Positions 10,912 to 23,812 of a stretch of 64,000 nt of DNA are shown in pieces (position 1 is the stretch's first letter; each line of letters opens with the position of its first letter). The notes under the pieces are model-generated. The model saw only the letters and a program-made list of their open reading frames with translations, was not told the DNA's origin and did no database searches. This DNA comes from Cristatella mucedo (taxonomy: Eukaryota > Bryozoa > Phylactolaemata > Cristatellidae). The translations under genes and the position numbers were made by a program. Location: assembly GCA_009760855.2 (NCBI GenBank), contig WPIO01000008.1:8216001-8280000 (forward strand), given 5' to 3'.

Positions 10912-13607
10912 CAGGGGTGTCCAACCTTTTTGCGTTGGAGGCCACATTTCAAAAATTTTAAAGGTCCGGGGGCCACATGTAAATTGGCATAGTTGACCGC
11001 ATCAGAAAATAAGATCGTAATTTAGTATGACTATTACTATTATACTTAATAAATAAACCGAAATACAATAGTATTTTTTAGCATAGTTATAATTAAAAAT
11101 AATAAATAATAAAAATTTAATTATGTGTCCTGGAAAATAATTCGATAGATATCATGGCCAATCTTTTACTTTTGGATTTTTATTTTTATAACATGAAGAC
11201 AGAAACTTATAACACTTACAAAATTACACGACAAGGACTCACATAATATTAATGTCTTCGGATTAATTAAATGCCACAGGTATTCAATGTCTTCTGCACT
11301 GCAGGCCTCAATGAGATATTTGGCATTGTTTCTGTTTGCATAAAAAGTCCACATATGCTGCAACAGTGGATGTGGCAATTCTAAGGATTCCTGATAAATG
11401 TTCATCGTTGAGAATGGATCGAGTCTTTGTTTTCACATTTTTCAGTCTGGAAGAAAGCTGTTCACAGCAACATGTGCTGCCAAAAAGTGCAATATACCTG
11501 CGAGCATGTTTGGCTAGGTTAGGAAAAGACTCTGATGAAACTTACTGCTTGTAAAAGGTAACAAGGTCATGCTGATCATAAGCAGTTTTTTAATTGCTGT
11601 CATTATGAATGTCGATTAGTTCGAGTTGAAATTCATCAGGTGCATCAGAGGGATCGATATTAAATGGATTTCTAATCATGTTCATGTCATCCGTATGTTG
11701 TTGGAAATCCTGAAACCTCTCTTCGAATTCATCAACAAGTTTGCTACCAAGAGTGGAGTACTTCATGTGAGCCAGCGTTTCAGGCGATCTTGTTGCTAGT
11801 GTTTTGAAATGTAACAGTTTCTTCTGATCTAAGTGTTTCCGGAAAAGTTTAAGCTTTTTCAGAAACGCGACAACACACTCATACATTTTATGGACCAGTT
11901 GATCCTTAACTTGGAGTTTGACATTAAGATCTACAAGATGTTTGGTCATGTCCACCAAAAAAGCCATGTCATTCAACCACTGCTAGTCATCGAGGAAGCC
12001 ATCATCTTTTCCCTTTTCTGTCATAAATGTTTTTATTTCGTCCCGAAGTGACCAAAACCTAGCTAACGTGTTTGCCCTACTTAGCCAACGGACTTGGGCA
12101 GAAATAAATAACATCACAATAATCTGATCCCAACTCTTCAAGGAAAGCCTGAAGTCGTCTGTGGTTTAGCGCACGAGACCTTATCACATTGACTGTTGAA
12201 ACTACATCGTCCATTACATGTTGCATGCTCAAGACCTTTGCACATAGCTGTTCTTGGTGGATGATGCAGTGATGACTGACAATTTTGTGAGGTACTAATT
12301 TTACCATTAAAGATACAAATCCATATTGTGTCTACGTGTCATTGAAGGGGCTCCGTCTGTGGTTAAACTAATCAATTTAGTTTCAGGAAGATTAAATTTT
12401 GTGAGGACCCTCTTGACTTGATCCAAAATATCCCTCCCCGTTGTAATACCTTTCATCGAACAGATATCCAGCAGTTCTTCGATAATGACAAACTTTCCTG
12501 TTACTCCGCGTACAAACACCGACAGTTGAGCCGTATCGCTATTGTCCGTACTTTCGTTGAGCGCAAGAGAATACAATTCGCATTCAGCAAGTCTTTTAGT
12601 GAGAATTTCTTCTATGTTGGATGCGAGCTCGTCAACTCTTCTCGCAACCGTTTGATGAGAAAGACTGACTTTCTCTACTTCTGACTTCTTTTCTGGACAG
12701 ACCACACCAGTAAACAGCCTGAGGCATTCCTTAACAAATTCACCATCGGAAAAAGCTCCCCCCCGCTTAGCTATAGCTTCAGCTAATAAAAAACTTACTT
12801 TGGTTGAAGCCTCAGACTTGTTGCTGACTGCTGTATATAATGACTGCTGTCCGATGACGCTCTGTTTCAACGAGTTCACGCGATCAATTCGAAGTTGACC
12901 AGTCAGGCTGTTGTACCTGTCGCCATGCTTTGTTGAAAAATGTCGCTTAACATTGTACTCCTTTGCAACGGCAATTGTTTCTTGGCATATTAGCCACATT
13001 ATCCTACCGAAGCGTTCCATTAAAAAATAGTTTACAGTCCAAGATGCTTTGAAAAGTCTTCCTTCTGCGTCAATTTTTTGTTTTTTGCTAGTATTTACAT
13101 TCGCCGCCACTTTTCTCTGTGAAATAAAAAACAGATCAGTTACGAATTGATAATTTTATATTTTATCACAGCAATATCTTAATATTAGTCAGTAAGTTGA
13201 GCAATACGCGTTTTTTGAAAAACCTACCTGACTGATTCCAGTTCGTGCAGCAGCAGCTGAGAAACGGCTCTTTTTTCTATCCACAGTGTGAAACAGTTAA
13301 TTCCGCTTTCGGAACCGTTATAAATGTGATCGTAATGGCGCCGCTGTAGCACAAATATATTACCCCTTCACGCCAAAATGTTCACACGAAGGCTAGCAAA
13401 ATAAATCGATTGTTTTACCTTCACGCGAAAATAGCCAATTGGACACCTTCAAGCTTCACGCGCGAGTAAAGTACATCACAGCGCCTTATATTGCCGTTTG
13501 TAATGATTAAAAATTAACGAAAAACATGGAGTGACAAATATTTTTGGGATAACGTTGCGGGCCGCATAGAAGACCTCGGCGGGCCGGGTTGTGGTTGGAC
13601 ACCTCTG
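10912..13607 (-). mobile_element. hAT-family DNA transposon, complete ends, dead transposase
   Basis: Terminal inverted repeats CAGGGGTGTCCAACC (10912-10926) and GGTTGGACACCTCTG (13593-13607) differ by one base. They are flanked by a perfect 8-bp duplication, ATCTAAAG (10904-10911 and 13608-13615), the hallmark length for hAT elements. The sub-terminal sequence mentions the familiar GGCCACA/GGGCCGC pattern. The interior encodes a minus-strand transposase in pieces. The 2696-bp element sits inside a 21-bp minisatellite. Confidence 0.92.
11166..13110 (-). pseudogene. hAT transposase, broken (ZBED/GTF2IRD2-like)
   Basis: Open blocks on the minus strand are 13110-12307, 12307-12077, 11976-11590 and 11405-11166. 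The first has features of the ZBED/GTF2IRD2-like hAT group: a BED-like opening (ending around NVKRHFSTKHGDRY), LALNESTDNSDTAQLSVFVR, and LTTDGAPSMT carrying a catalytic aspartate. Later blocks carry HQEQLCAKVLSMQHVM and the C-terminal region. Frame changes near 12325 and 12090 and stops near 11978 and 11590 break the gene, so it cannot make a full transposase. Confidence 0.85.
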
Positions 13608-13720
13608 ATCTAAAGGGTCAAACGAAGGGTCTAAAGGGTCAAACCAAACGTCTACAGAGTCAAAGCAAGGGTCTAAAGAGTCAAAGCAAAGGTCAAAGCA
13701 AGGGTCAAACCAAGGGTCCG
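13608..13720. repeat. 21-bp minisatellite, right part
   Basis: Continuation of the array at 10757-10911 after the hAT insertion, with the same GGTCAAA/GGGTCTAAAG units. Confidence 0.88.
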
Positions 13721-13937
13721 TGACGCATTCTCTCCTCATTGTTCTGTTTTATACAATGGCTTTACGAAAGCGCCACAGAGATACTTTTACGCTCGAGTGA
13801 ACACGTCCTATTTAGGTTATCTTATCAATCCATTTTTTATTGTTCCGCCACACAATTGGTTCTCCTTCCGGTTTGCAGTATTCGCCGTGCTATCTGATCA
13901 GTCGCTGAGGCCACTGTGTCCACTATCAGTCAGTTAA

Positions 13938-14060
13938 TAAATGTATTGTATCTCCGTCTGTAACTCCGCAAAGCCACAAAGATTAAGGGGGAGTTACGCC
14001 GGAGAGTTGTGTAGCGCACTAACAGCATAAGCGGCTTTCGGTATGCAATAGTTTAGCCAA
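13938..14060 (-). mobile_element. LINE family B, 3' end fragment
   Basis: It matches 2161-2290: TGTATCTCCGTCTGTAACTC, then the GGCGGAGTTACGCC-like stretch and GCGGCTTTCGGTATGCA. About 120 bp. Confidence 0.7.
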
Positions 14061-14764
14061 AGGGATACTAGTTCAAACTTCTATAATACAGAGGACAACA
14101 GCATTTAATTAGCATACATTTAAGTTCTATTAGCATTCTCCGTGCAGCGATAAGAATGATGGTGTTCGGCAAGGGGATATTTTCGTCCGTCTACTTACGG
14201 ATAGCACATGGTTGTGGCCGAAGCGGACCGATGTAAGGGATTTTCTCGTGTCAAAGTCAAAACGAGCAGAGCCGCTATGCAGCGCACGTGTACTCTATTT
14301 AGATCATTGAGAGCACGAGACAACTCCCAGTCATCGTTTTGAGACCGAGCTGGACGAGCAGCCGAATTTTCCTAATTTCGAGCTTGAGCTAAACGTACTG
14401 CCCCGCCAGCGAACCCGTTCATCATCGCAGGTGCTCTTAGCCAAGCTTGTGCGTGCAATGATGCGACAGCTGATGGAGTTTTTCTACAGGACTAATCGAA
14501 ATATTTATAGTGTCTGCACAGAGAGCTGAACCAAGAGAAAAACTCGGTGCATGTGATAATCGGTATTCCTAGTGACTCATTAAGACCCTCAGTGTACGTG
14601 CAGGCGTCACGAGAGCGAGCTCTATAGCTGAGCTCGCTCCCGACAATCTCAGTTTTAACCTTCGGCTAAATGGCTGCACCAGTTTCAGCCTCCTCGTGCC
14701 AGTGTTCTCATGTCATCACGTCTTCTATGGACTATGAGTTAGCAGTTCCATTCATACGCTTAAA
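14060..14764. other. Intron 1 sequence, nothing recognised
   Basis: No ORF with coding character and no known repeat between two LINE fragments. Confidence 0.45.
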
Positions 14765-14962
14765 GACAGTTCTCGACAAAAGCTTCTGCTCTGCAAACCC
14801 TAGACTGTGAAACAACTCACTTTCACAATCCTTACGAAAGGATATCTACTCTCCTGCTGCTGACTGTGACACATCATTTCCAACCGTCCTTACCTGCTAC
14901 TTCCATGCTACTCACTACCTCAACTGCCCGGCCGACTCAGCTACGATTCCCACTTTCTCTTT

Positions 14963-14966
<4 letters not shown>
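14765..14966 (+). mobile_element. LINE family B, 3' fragment
   Basis: CTCTGCAAACCCTAGACTGTG and the CTACTTCCATGCTACTCACT stretch match the plus-strand fragment at 49788-50130. It abuts the tail of the family A LINE at 14967. Confidence 0.6.
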
Positions 14967-14996
<30 letters not shown>

Positions 14997-15209
14997 TACT
15001 TGATAAAGCACCCTCAGAGAACTTAATTCCTTTCTAGGCGCTTTACATTTGCTGGAAAGGGAAATGCAATTGAATGGTAAGTAAAATCATGCTTGAAAAA
15101 CAAACAAAATGAATAGCATGGTTAGGGGTGACATGCACAGGGTCAGCATGCAAATGTGGCTAGTGGCAGCATGCACAGCGTCAGCACGTATAAGCACGTG
15201 AAGGACAAA

Positions 15210-17012
15210 TCACAGGGACCCACTAAATGCTGTCCTAAATAGGTGTGTTTTTAAGTTCCTTTTAAATGTGGTTAAGTCAGGGGATGTGCTGACGCAGGTC
15301 GGGAGGGAGTTCCAGGCTTTGGGAGCAAACGAACTAAATGCACGGTCTCCAAAGGATTTAAGGTTTGTACGAGGTATTTCTAGACTGCTGGATTCCGAAA
15401 AGCGGGTGGTACGATGCTTGGCCTGATGGGGGAGTATGTCGGAGAGATAGGTTGGAGCCATAGAATGAAGGGACCTAAAAGTGAGCGACAAAACCTTGAA
15501 GTCAATCCGTCGCTTGACTGGTAGCCAGTGCAGGTCGGCGAGAAGTGGAGTAATGTGGCAACTGCGACGCTCACGACAGACAAGCCTAGCTGCAGAGTTT
15601 TGCACCAGTTGCAATCGCCTGATCGCACATCCTGGTAGGCCAGTAAGCAGTGAGTTGCAGAAGTCGAGACGGGATGTCACGAATGCATGGACCAACTTGG
15701 ACGTGGTATCCTTATCTAAACAAGCCCGAATTTTAGCAATGTTATGAAGCTGAAAAAAGGCAGATTTGACTGTGGAGCTGATATGGTCGTCTAACGAGAG
15801 GTCGCTTTGGAATATGACACCTAGATTTCGAGCTGATTCGACAGGAGATATGCTGGCAGAGCCAATTTTGAGAGACAGCCTTTCCAATCTCTGAATCACA
15901 CTGGGTTTTCCCATAACTAGGAAGTTAGTTTTGTCATCGTTTAGTTTTAGTAAATTTGCTGCCATCCATGTGCGGATGTCATCAATGCATGCAGCAAGTG
16001 AGTTGAGAGAATTTGAGGTGCTCGAAGGCTGGGAGGGATCAAAGCAAAGGTACAACTGAGTGTCATCCGCATAGAAGTGAAAGCCTAGATTGTGCTTGGC
16101 AATCACATCAGCGAGAGGGAGAGTATAAACGGTGAAAAGGGCCGGACCTAGCACAGAGCCCTGAGGTACTCCATATTTCAGAGGTACTTCACATGATCTT
16201 TGTCCATTCACGTCAATACTCTGGAGTCTCCCACTGAGATAGGACCTGAACCACTGCAGAGCAGTGCCAGTGATACCCAGGCGAGATGAGAGGCGCTCTA
16301 GAAGAACTTTGTGATCGATGGTGTCGAAAGCTGCCGAAAGATCGAGCAAAACAAGCAGAGACACTCTACCCATATCTGCATTCCTAAGTAGGTCGTTGTA
16401 TACCCTAAGCAATGCTGACTCTGTGGAGTGATTACCTCTAAAGCCAGACTGGAACTTACTAGCAAGGTGTGAGGTTTCGATGTATGAGTTCAGCTGGTCT
16501 GCCACGACCCGTTCCAGTGTCTTTGATAGGAATGATAGAAGGGAGACTCGGCGGTAGTTGCTCAAGTTCTCTTGGTCTAGTGTTGCTTTCTTGATAAGAG
16601 GCCTGACTATAGCTTTTGTGAAAGGTGCTGGGACATGACTTGAGGCTAATGACATATTAATGATGTTAGTTATGCATGGCAGCAGCAGATCAATGCAACG
16701 TAGAAGCAGCACAGTGGGAATAGGGTCCAGAAGACGTTTTGTCTTCTTTGATTGCGATACGAACTTTAGGACTAGATCACTAGTGACCTGCTTAAATGCA
16801 GACATTGAGGTGCAGTCAGGAACCGAGGAACAGCATTCTAGTGGAGAGGTTGTCATCGCAGGGATGGATTCCCTGATCTTGTCTATCTTCTGCACAAAGA
16901 ATCGAGAGAAGCGATCGGCTAGATCATCACAAGGATCATCAGGTAAGGAGCTAATCTGGGAACGGTTGAGGAGATGGTTTATTTTCGACATCGGCATTTT
17001 TTGATTGTGCAT
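15210..17012 (-). CDS. LINE A reverse transcriptase, 600-codon open frame
   Basis: One uninterrupted frame with all RT blocks in order: RPLIKK, FQSGFRGNHSTESALL, LLDLSAAFDTIDHK (first catalytic aspartate), GVPQGSVLGP, and FYADDTQLYLCF with the catalytic YADD. A C-terminal domain with LVQNSAARLVC, LHWLPVKRRIDFK and FAPKAWNSLP follows. The reading opens mid-protein; the listed Met is not the natural start, because upstream endonuclease coding is joined by a broken frame near 17145. The unbroken 1.8 kb suggests a fairly recent insertion. Confidence 0.9.
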   Translation of the reverse strand: MHNQKMPMSKINHLLNRSQISSLPDDPCDDLADRFSRFFVQKIDKIRESIPAMTTSPLECCSSVPDCTSMSAFKQVTSDLVLKFVSQSKKTKRLLDPIPTVLLLRCIDLLLPCITNIINMSLASSHVPAPFTKAIVRPLIKKATLDQENLSNYRRVSLLSFLSKTLERVVADQLNSYIETSHLASKFQSGFRGNHSTESALLRVYNDLLRNADMGRVSLLVLLDLSAAFDTIDHKVLLERLSSRLGITGTALQWFRSYLSGRLQSIDVNGQRSCEVPLKYGVPQGSVLGPALFTVYTLPLADVIAKHNLGFHFYADDTQLYLCFDPSQPSSTSNSLNSLAACIDDIRTWMAANLLKLNDDKTNFLVMGKPSVIQRLERLSLKIGSASISPVESARNLGVIFQSDLSLDDHISSTVKSAFFQLHNIAKIRACLDKDTTSKLVHAFVTSRLDFCNSLLTGLPGCAIRRLQLVQNSAARLVCRERRSCHITPLLADLHWLPVKRRIDFKVLSLTFRSLHSMAPTYLSDILPHQAKHRTTRFSESSSLEIPRTNLKSFGDRAFSSFAPKAWNSLPTCVSTSPDLTTFKRNLKTHLFRTAFSGSL

Positions 17013-17161
17013 CTGTGATTCAACGATGTTTCTATATAAGCTAGACTTGGCCTTTGCTAGGATCGATTGGTACGACTTACAGTAGTCTTCATATGCCTGT
17101 CGATGGACAGTTAGTCCGGATCTTTTGTATGCTTTTTCAAGCTTTCATTTAGTAGACCTGG

Positions 17162-18013
17162 CTAGTTTAATGTCTGTGGTAAACCATAGGTCGTCTGGGC
17201 GGGGCGCACAGTGCGCTTTGTCAGAGGTGCAAACTCGTCGAGCGTGTCAGCTAGTCTCGTGTTGTAGCTATCTACCAATGATGACAGATCGGAGGGAGGA
17301 CTGAGCAGCAGAGGCGAAGCAGATATTCTCGCACGGACAGCATTGATGTCAAGGGTCTTGAGGTTTCGCGATTCACAGGTTATTTTAGAGAAGGATGTGG
17401 GCATACACTGTAGATTGAATGAGATCTGCATGTGGTCAGATAAGCAGGATTTGGTAATAATTGGTGATGACAAAGTGCAGTTGTATGAGAAAATCTGGTC
17501 GAGTGTGTGACCCTTGATGTGGGTAGGGCCATGCACATGAGCCACAAGAGACAATGAGTCAGTCAATGCACGAAATAATTCGGTGCTGAAAGCGTCATAT
17601 AATTTATCAAAGTGAACGTTGAAATCACCCATAACAAGGAAGGATCGATTTCTTGCACACAGAATCTAAATGAGATCGGAGAAACCTGAGATGAAGGAGG
17701 ATTTAGTACCTGGTGGGCGATAGACTACTGCCACTATCGGTAGCTTGTTTTCGGATGAGACCAAGACAATTGATTCAAAAGGCTGCTTCGAGGGTACTGC
17801 AAGTGGCTTGGAGTTGAATTTCGAGCGCACGATAATAGCAACTCCACCTCCAGTTTTGATTGATCTAGGGGTGTGAAAGAACGAGAAACCGGATGGAGTA
17901 GCATCTTTAATTGTCGGGCAGTTTATCGATTTCAGCCAGGTTTCAGTTAGGGCGAGCAGGTCGATACCATTTTCAGAAATGAGGTCGCTTATTACCAGAG
18001 GTTTATTGCACAT
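17162..18013 (-). pseudogene. LINE A endonuclease domain (APE type), two blocks
   Basis: Block 18013-17666 begins at MCNKPLVISDLI and contains LALTETWL and the VYRPPG motif of apurinic-type endonucleases. Block 17632-17162 has MGDFNVHFD (metal/active-site motif) and SDHMQISF (catalytic histidine region). A TAG between the blocks near 17663 interrupts an otherwise continuous frame. The enzyme nicks target DNA for target-primed reverse transcription. Confidence 0.85.
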
Positions 18014-18209
18014 TGAGCGAGGATTTCAAAGGCAAGCGTTAAGTCTGGCCGATGGAGTTACAACAGACCTGATGACCACTAAGTTAGAGAGATTTACAGT
18101 GACGCATGTGGGGGAGCGTGCTGAGCGGTTCGAGACAATGCTAGGAATACCAAACGAGCGGGTACTCAGCTAGCAGTTCCCGCCCAACGAGCGGCGTCTG
18201 AGCTGGCGT

Positions 18210-18355
18210 TGCTCGAGATGAAGTCTGTTTGCTAGCATGCGTACCAAAAGCCACCTAGGCTGCGAGTGCGCTATACAAAACTCTCTTGCGAAACACCCAC
18301 ATAGTCTTGGTGGCTTAGAAGAGTTAAAGACGGCAATACATTATATTCCTGTCTG
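18210..18355 (+). mobile_element. LINE family B, 3' end fragment
   Basis: GATGAAGTCTGTTTGCTAGC, the GGCTGCGAGTGCGCTATACA stretch and a GGCTTAGAAGAGTTAAAGAC run match the reverse of 2222-2300. It abuts the truncated 5' end of the family A LINE. Confidence 0.6.
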
Positions 18356-18369
18356 TAACATGGGTCAAG

Positions 18370-20490
18370 CAAATATTTCTTTGGATCAAAATAGAATTCC
18401 ACAAGTTGTTTGCTTACTGTGGGTAGTAAGATTCCGCCAGATGATACCCAAACGTGCTTGAGATCCAGCACCGGTAGCAAGGAGATATGACGTGAAGATT
18501 CATCGCACGTCATATCCAAGCGTAAATGTCAAAAGGTTCCCTAGTTCCACTAAACACAGCGGACGACTATCGCCCACAAAAGTCGCAGAAAGACCCATAC
18601 AAAAGAAAAAAGCTAACTTATGAAATTTAAATTTTATTATAGCCTTTGTTAAAATATTTTAAAGTTGCTTCTCTTCAACTATAAACAAAATTAATTTAAA
18701 TTTATAGATTTAGATTTGATTATTAAATCCCTTAATTACATGAATAAGTGAGTAGTACCTTTCAGGCTTCTTTGCCTATGTACGTATGCAACCACATTGA
18801 CAAGCACCCACTCGCACACATGCACAGAGATGCTCACACTCTCGTGAACGCACACCAACGCAGTACATACATACGCACATACAAGCCGGACACTCACAAC
18901 TCACACCCGACAAAATAAAGGCCCTTTTCGCTTGAGCACACCTGCACACCTACGCACACACGCACACACATAAGCGCGTCCAGGCGCGTGCACACTTATA
19001 CGCACACACATACGGACACACTGGCAAACACAAAGTCTAAATCCTCAGAACTCAAAGTTGCAGGAATCAGCGATCCCTGGACCATCTACATGCGATGGCC
19101 AATGAACCTTTCTGGCTCTGTGGGCCAAATTAAGCGTGCTCGTTAAAATTAATCTTTCGTTCAATATATGTGGTTAGTGCAAAGCTCAGAATAGCTGCGG
19201 TTTACGTGCAGATATTTATTACCTATATTGCTGGTGGCTTACAACTAAAAAAATAATCTGCTTTCTCTGCCCTGGTGTTCTCACAGCGTGAGCGTGATGC
19301 TGCCGAGCACGTCGCACTTGCTTACAGCATTTGGTCTTGAATGATCTCTCAAGAGGACGCTCGTAAGGATACATATACTAATGCACAATGAACGAAATAA
19401 CCGCATGGCATGCACCTCATACACCTCGCGGCTACAGTCTGGGTTTAGGTTTGAACAAGTTTTGCTATCGCACTTTTACACCGTTCAAATGTTTAAATAC
19501 CTTGGAGGGCCTACAATGTAATTCCTTAGAAGAATTGCTATATAATTAGCTGAAGCAAAGCAAATAATCTATGCAAAGTATTCTGAGTCAATGGCAAATT
19601 TTCTTGTCATTTGGTCAGTCTTAATCTGAATATTCTCGCAGCAGCTTCGACGAGCAGCACCCGAGAACCACTGCGCAGGCGCAGTGCTTACCAGCTACTG
19701 TAGGTATGATTACTTTGGGGTGGCCTCCGAAACCGAGTAAAGAGACAGTGCTTTCCATTTTGGTCCGAGTATCGTCGATTAGTGTAGGTTTTAACTTCTT
19801 TCAGATAGCTTTGATACTATCAGATGCTATGCCAACTTCCATGTGGAGTCTAATAGCAATCAATGCAAATAACCGAGCTCTGAAGATTATACAGCCCACG
19901 AATGTACAGTATTCAAAGGCACGCGTATTTGCGTTTGTCGTGCTATTAGGGCTGCCCTAAAGCACCCAGTGAAGACCAACTCAATGTTACGCTCAGCTAG
20001 TTTTTATTGCAACGTTCCGCGATAATGACCGGTCACAATTGAGCACCAAAGTTTGGGTAGCTCATCAAGTGTCATGCCGAACAGCGAAGGATGATTTTCA
20101 CGACAGAGCATACCTTTCGCGGTCTTTTTTTGCGGACTGGAGTTGTCAGTTGCAGTCATGGAGCTTCATTGCGCGTAACTGGCCATGGTCTTGAAGAATG
20201 CCAGTTCATTTAACGCTTCCGCCCAGTCTTTGGAGAGCAGAGCTGAAGCCGTTGCTGACTCCTCGCTGACTCTACGCTAGTAGCGCGGCGAGGTGAGTGA
20301 GATCCAGAGGATAGTTAGCCGCGAAAGCGTGCCATCCGAGACGGTTCGCTCTGCAGAGTTTCAAAGGATGAATGGTGCGCGTCGGATGGCGCGTCGGATT
20401 TCGACGCCTCGATCGGCGGGCTCTAGCGGCAGCAAGTGAAAGATTGGTCTTGCCATGCCCGCGAAGCGCTCTGACGCAATCTCCTCTTGC
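18370..20490. other. Intron 1 sequence, no gene or clear element
   Basis: Contains an ACAC/CACA-rich patch at about 18790-19025 and otherwise unique-looking DNA up to exon 2. No ORF is supportable. Confidence 0.5.
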
Positions 20491-20492
20491 AG

Positions 20493-20697
20493 TACGGCCT
20501 GTACTCGGCATTTATGGGTCCATTCCTTTACTGTCTACTCGGAACGTCAAAAGACATTTCTGTCGGACCAACGGCCGTCATATCGCTACTCGTGGCCAGT
20601 TCAGCTGCGTCGCCCGTCGCCGGCGACGCTACATACGCCGTTCTTACCACACTCTTTGTCGGAATTATACATTTCGGCATGGGATTCTTAAATATTG
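20493..20697 (+). CDS. SLC26A11-like: SLC26A11-like gene 1, exon 2
   Basis: The acceptor CTCTTGCAG precedes TAC GGC CTG; the exon ends in phase 1 at GTAAGA. It encodes YGLYSAFMGPFLYCLLGTS, the GPTAVISLLVA helix and a fourth hydrophobic segment ending FGMGFLNIG. Its length (205 bp) and both phases are identical to exon 2 of the third paralogue (62785-62989). Confidence 0.95.
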
Positions 20698-20997
20698 GTA
20701 AGACCACGTGTCGGCTTCATCAGCAGCAAGCAGTGAATCGTTAGAATGTTGGACAGTCAAGTCTATACCGGCGAAAAGCTGTGCCCAGAACAGACAAGCA
20801 TATCGTGTGACCTATTGCTTAGTCGCGTTGTTAGCCGTTCTATCGCTTACCGCTTTCAGAAGTATCTTCGCTGCACGCTCCAAATAATCGTGCCATTGTA
20901 TCTGTTCTTTCGTCTCCCTGCCAGCCAAAATCGGTTACAGTCATTTTAATATGAGGCAAAGGAGAAGAAGTGGAATCGAAAGAGAGAAAAGGGAAGA

Positions 20998-21582
<585 letters not shown>

Positions 21583-21589
21583 TAGACAT

Positions 21590-22286
21590 ATGCCAGGCAG
21601 CAGCCGAACCCTGACTAGCCAAAGAAAGAAATACCTCATCGCTAGTTTTGCAGAATCAAGCCTTATACGGTGAAATGCTTGCATTTCACGACCCGCGTCT
21701 ATCTTTCGAGTCCTACGTCATGATTAATTGTTATATACAGTTAGTATTGCTTACGTTAAGCGAAGCGAAAATCTCTAGGGCTCTTCTGCAGCTTCACAAA
21801 TGAGGCTTCCGAACAAGCAGGAAATTTCTTAACTAAATAAGCGCTCCTATGTGTTCAGAGCGATCGCATTTGTTTGTCTGGTGACCCGAAACTCGTAGGT
21901 AAAGAGGGCGCACTACCGGTCAAGCTCAAAGTCAATATTTAATCGTGCTGCAAGTATCTAAGGGCGAGCATTTGATTTGAAGAGACGGTAACAGGGGATA
22001 TCAATTAAAAAGTTCTTACATCATTACGTTTATCGACGATTAAACTTGCAAGGACAACAAAGGAAGAGTTCGAGTAAAACAAATTTCTTTACTTTCGTTT
22101 TCTTCGTTCCCTTTCAGCCACATCGGGGCCATTTCTACTTCTATTTTGGCCTAAGCTACCAAGCCAGAGATTACATGATTATCATGAATTAGGCAAGGAA
22201 GTCTAACGGATAGTGCTGTAGCCTTGCACATTTATTTCGCACTATCGGGGCCGGTGCGTGACAGATAGAGCGAGAGAGAGAGAGAG

Positions 22287-22363
<77 letters not shown>

Positions 22364-23812
22364 CCTTGAGCTCTAGAACGAAGGCGACATGAAAACTAAA
22401 AAGTGTAGAGTAGAAAAAAGTAGAGTTTTTTGTGGATGACAGAAAATCAATCGCAGCTGTCCAGTATAATGATTATGACTTAAAAGTAGTAAAAAATAAA
22501 ATTTTTAATAATGTAAGCTTTCTGCTACTTTTTGGGTAACTCGGTAGCGATGACTTACTTCTCGAGACTGGAGGTGCAGCTTGAAGTTATCTTGAATGGA
22601 ATTGGATTGACTCGGATAACCTATAAGAAACGAGTGAAGTATGATGAAAAAATTTACAATTACCCAATTCGTAGAGTCAATTAGCAGACAGCAGACAATC
22701 AGCCAATATTTTTTTGCCCGGTCTAATCGTTTTAAGAGGCCATTCGGTGCTTGAACGAGATGCTGCGGTTGGAGGGTATCGTGTTGAATTTGTCCAGGAG
22801 TTAAACATTTAGCTAGTGCGTGTTTTGCACGACTCGAGTGACTTAGTTCTACTGCTGCAAATATAGACTGTAGCTTTAGGCTCTCGTGGATTGCACGCCC
22901 AATACAATAAATTAAACTTTTCTATGGCGCTCCAGCGAAGCCTCTATTCAGTCGATGTACAGCTCGCTGCAAGAGAAGCAGTATTCAATAGTATACGAAA
23001 AGTGAGGTATTATGCTTAGGCAAGCGCGCAAAAGCAATTACAAAATTATCGTAATGCACAACCACGCGAAAGGACAATTCACTCGGGCCGAGCAATTGGT
23101 ACCCTTCGATTCAAAAGCCCTGAATGAAACGATGGATTTATCGAGATTCCGATAAGAAAGATGCAGCGCCCGCAAGCTGCGCCTTTTCGCTCCCCCCCGT
23201 GCAGGCAGTCGAGGCATCGAAATACATGCGAGCTTTTTGGATTCTTCAATACAAATGCTCGCTTGACGACGCCGAAAAAGATTGGATGTAAGTGCGAACT
23301 ATTAACTCGAGGGGGTGACCGTTGATCTTGCAGAGCTAGCCAATCATAGCGACAGGTCGACGGCCTATTCTCGTACGGCTTCGGGGGGCCGTGAACTGCC
23401 TGCTCCCCTCTCTAGGCCTCTCATGCATCACGGAGTTCCTAGATTGTGTAATACAGTGCGATCCGATCTTTTATCAAATCTGCTGTTTCGACACATTTTT
23501 CGTTTCTTCTTGGACCAGGGCTGCCAATTATAATGAACTAATAACCTTCTCTCGAAATAGTGGTAAAATAGACGTTCATTGCTTTTCTCATTAGAATGTT
23601 TAACACTCGTTTACACGCTATAAAATATTTCTGATTAAAGGTGTCCATTTACGCTCAAGTAATATAATGTAGTAGTTTCTTCCGAGTAAATGGCTGCATA
23701 TTGTATACAGGAAAAACCTCATAATGATTTTGAATTCCGTTACAATCCTAGTGCGCATTATTTCTATCCGAAACTAGAGCAGGTCAGACCAGATCTGGCT
23801 TCTTTTTTATAG
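21590..23812. other. Intron 2 sequence
   Basis: Apart from a partial SINE-like patch near 21670-21720 (GAAATGCTTGCATTTCACGA and a B-box-like TCGAGTCCTA) and an AG tract at 22265-22357, nothing is recognised up to exon 3. Confidence 0.5.
22265..22357. repeat. (AG)n microsatellite
   Basis: About 90 bp of AG repeat with a few GC interruptions at its left end. Confidence 0.95.

Larger units (their letters stand above)
14967..18180 (-). mobile_element. LINE family A, near full-length ORF2 (L2/CR1-type)
   Basis: Read on the minus strand, the element runs from an APE-type endonuclease through a reverse transcriptase to a 3' end of GTAAAGCGCCTAG, GAGGGTGCTTTATCAAG and an (ATT)n tail (14967-14993). 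It is 5'-truncated near 18180, just inside the endonuclease. ORF2 has an in-frame TAG near 17663, a frameshift near 17195 and a TGA near 17145 but an intact RT. It lies in intron 1 of gene 1, antisense to it. At least ten further fragments of the same family occur in the window. Confidence 0.9.
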
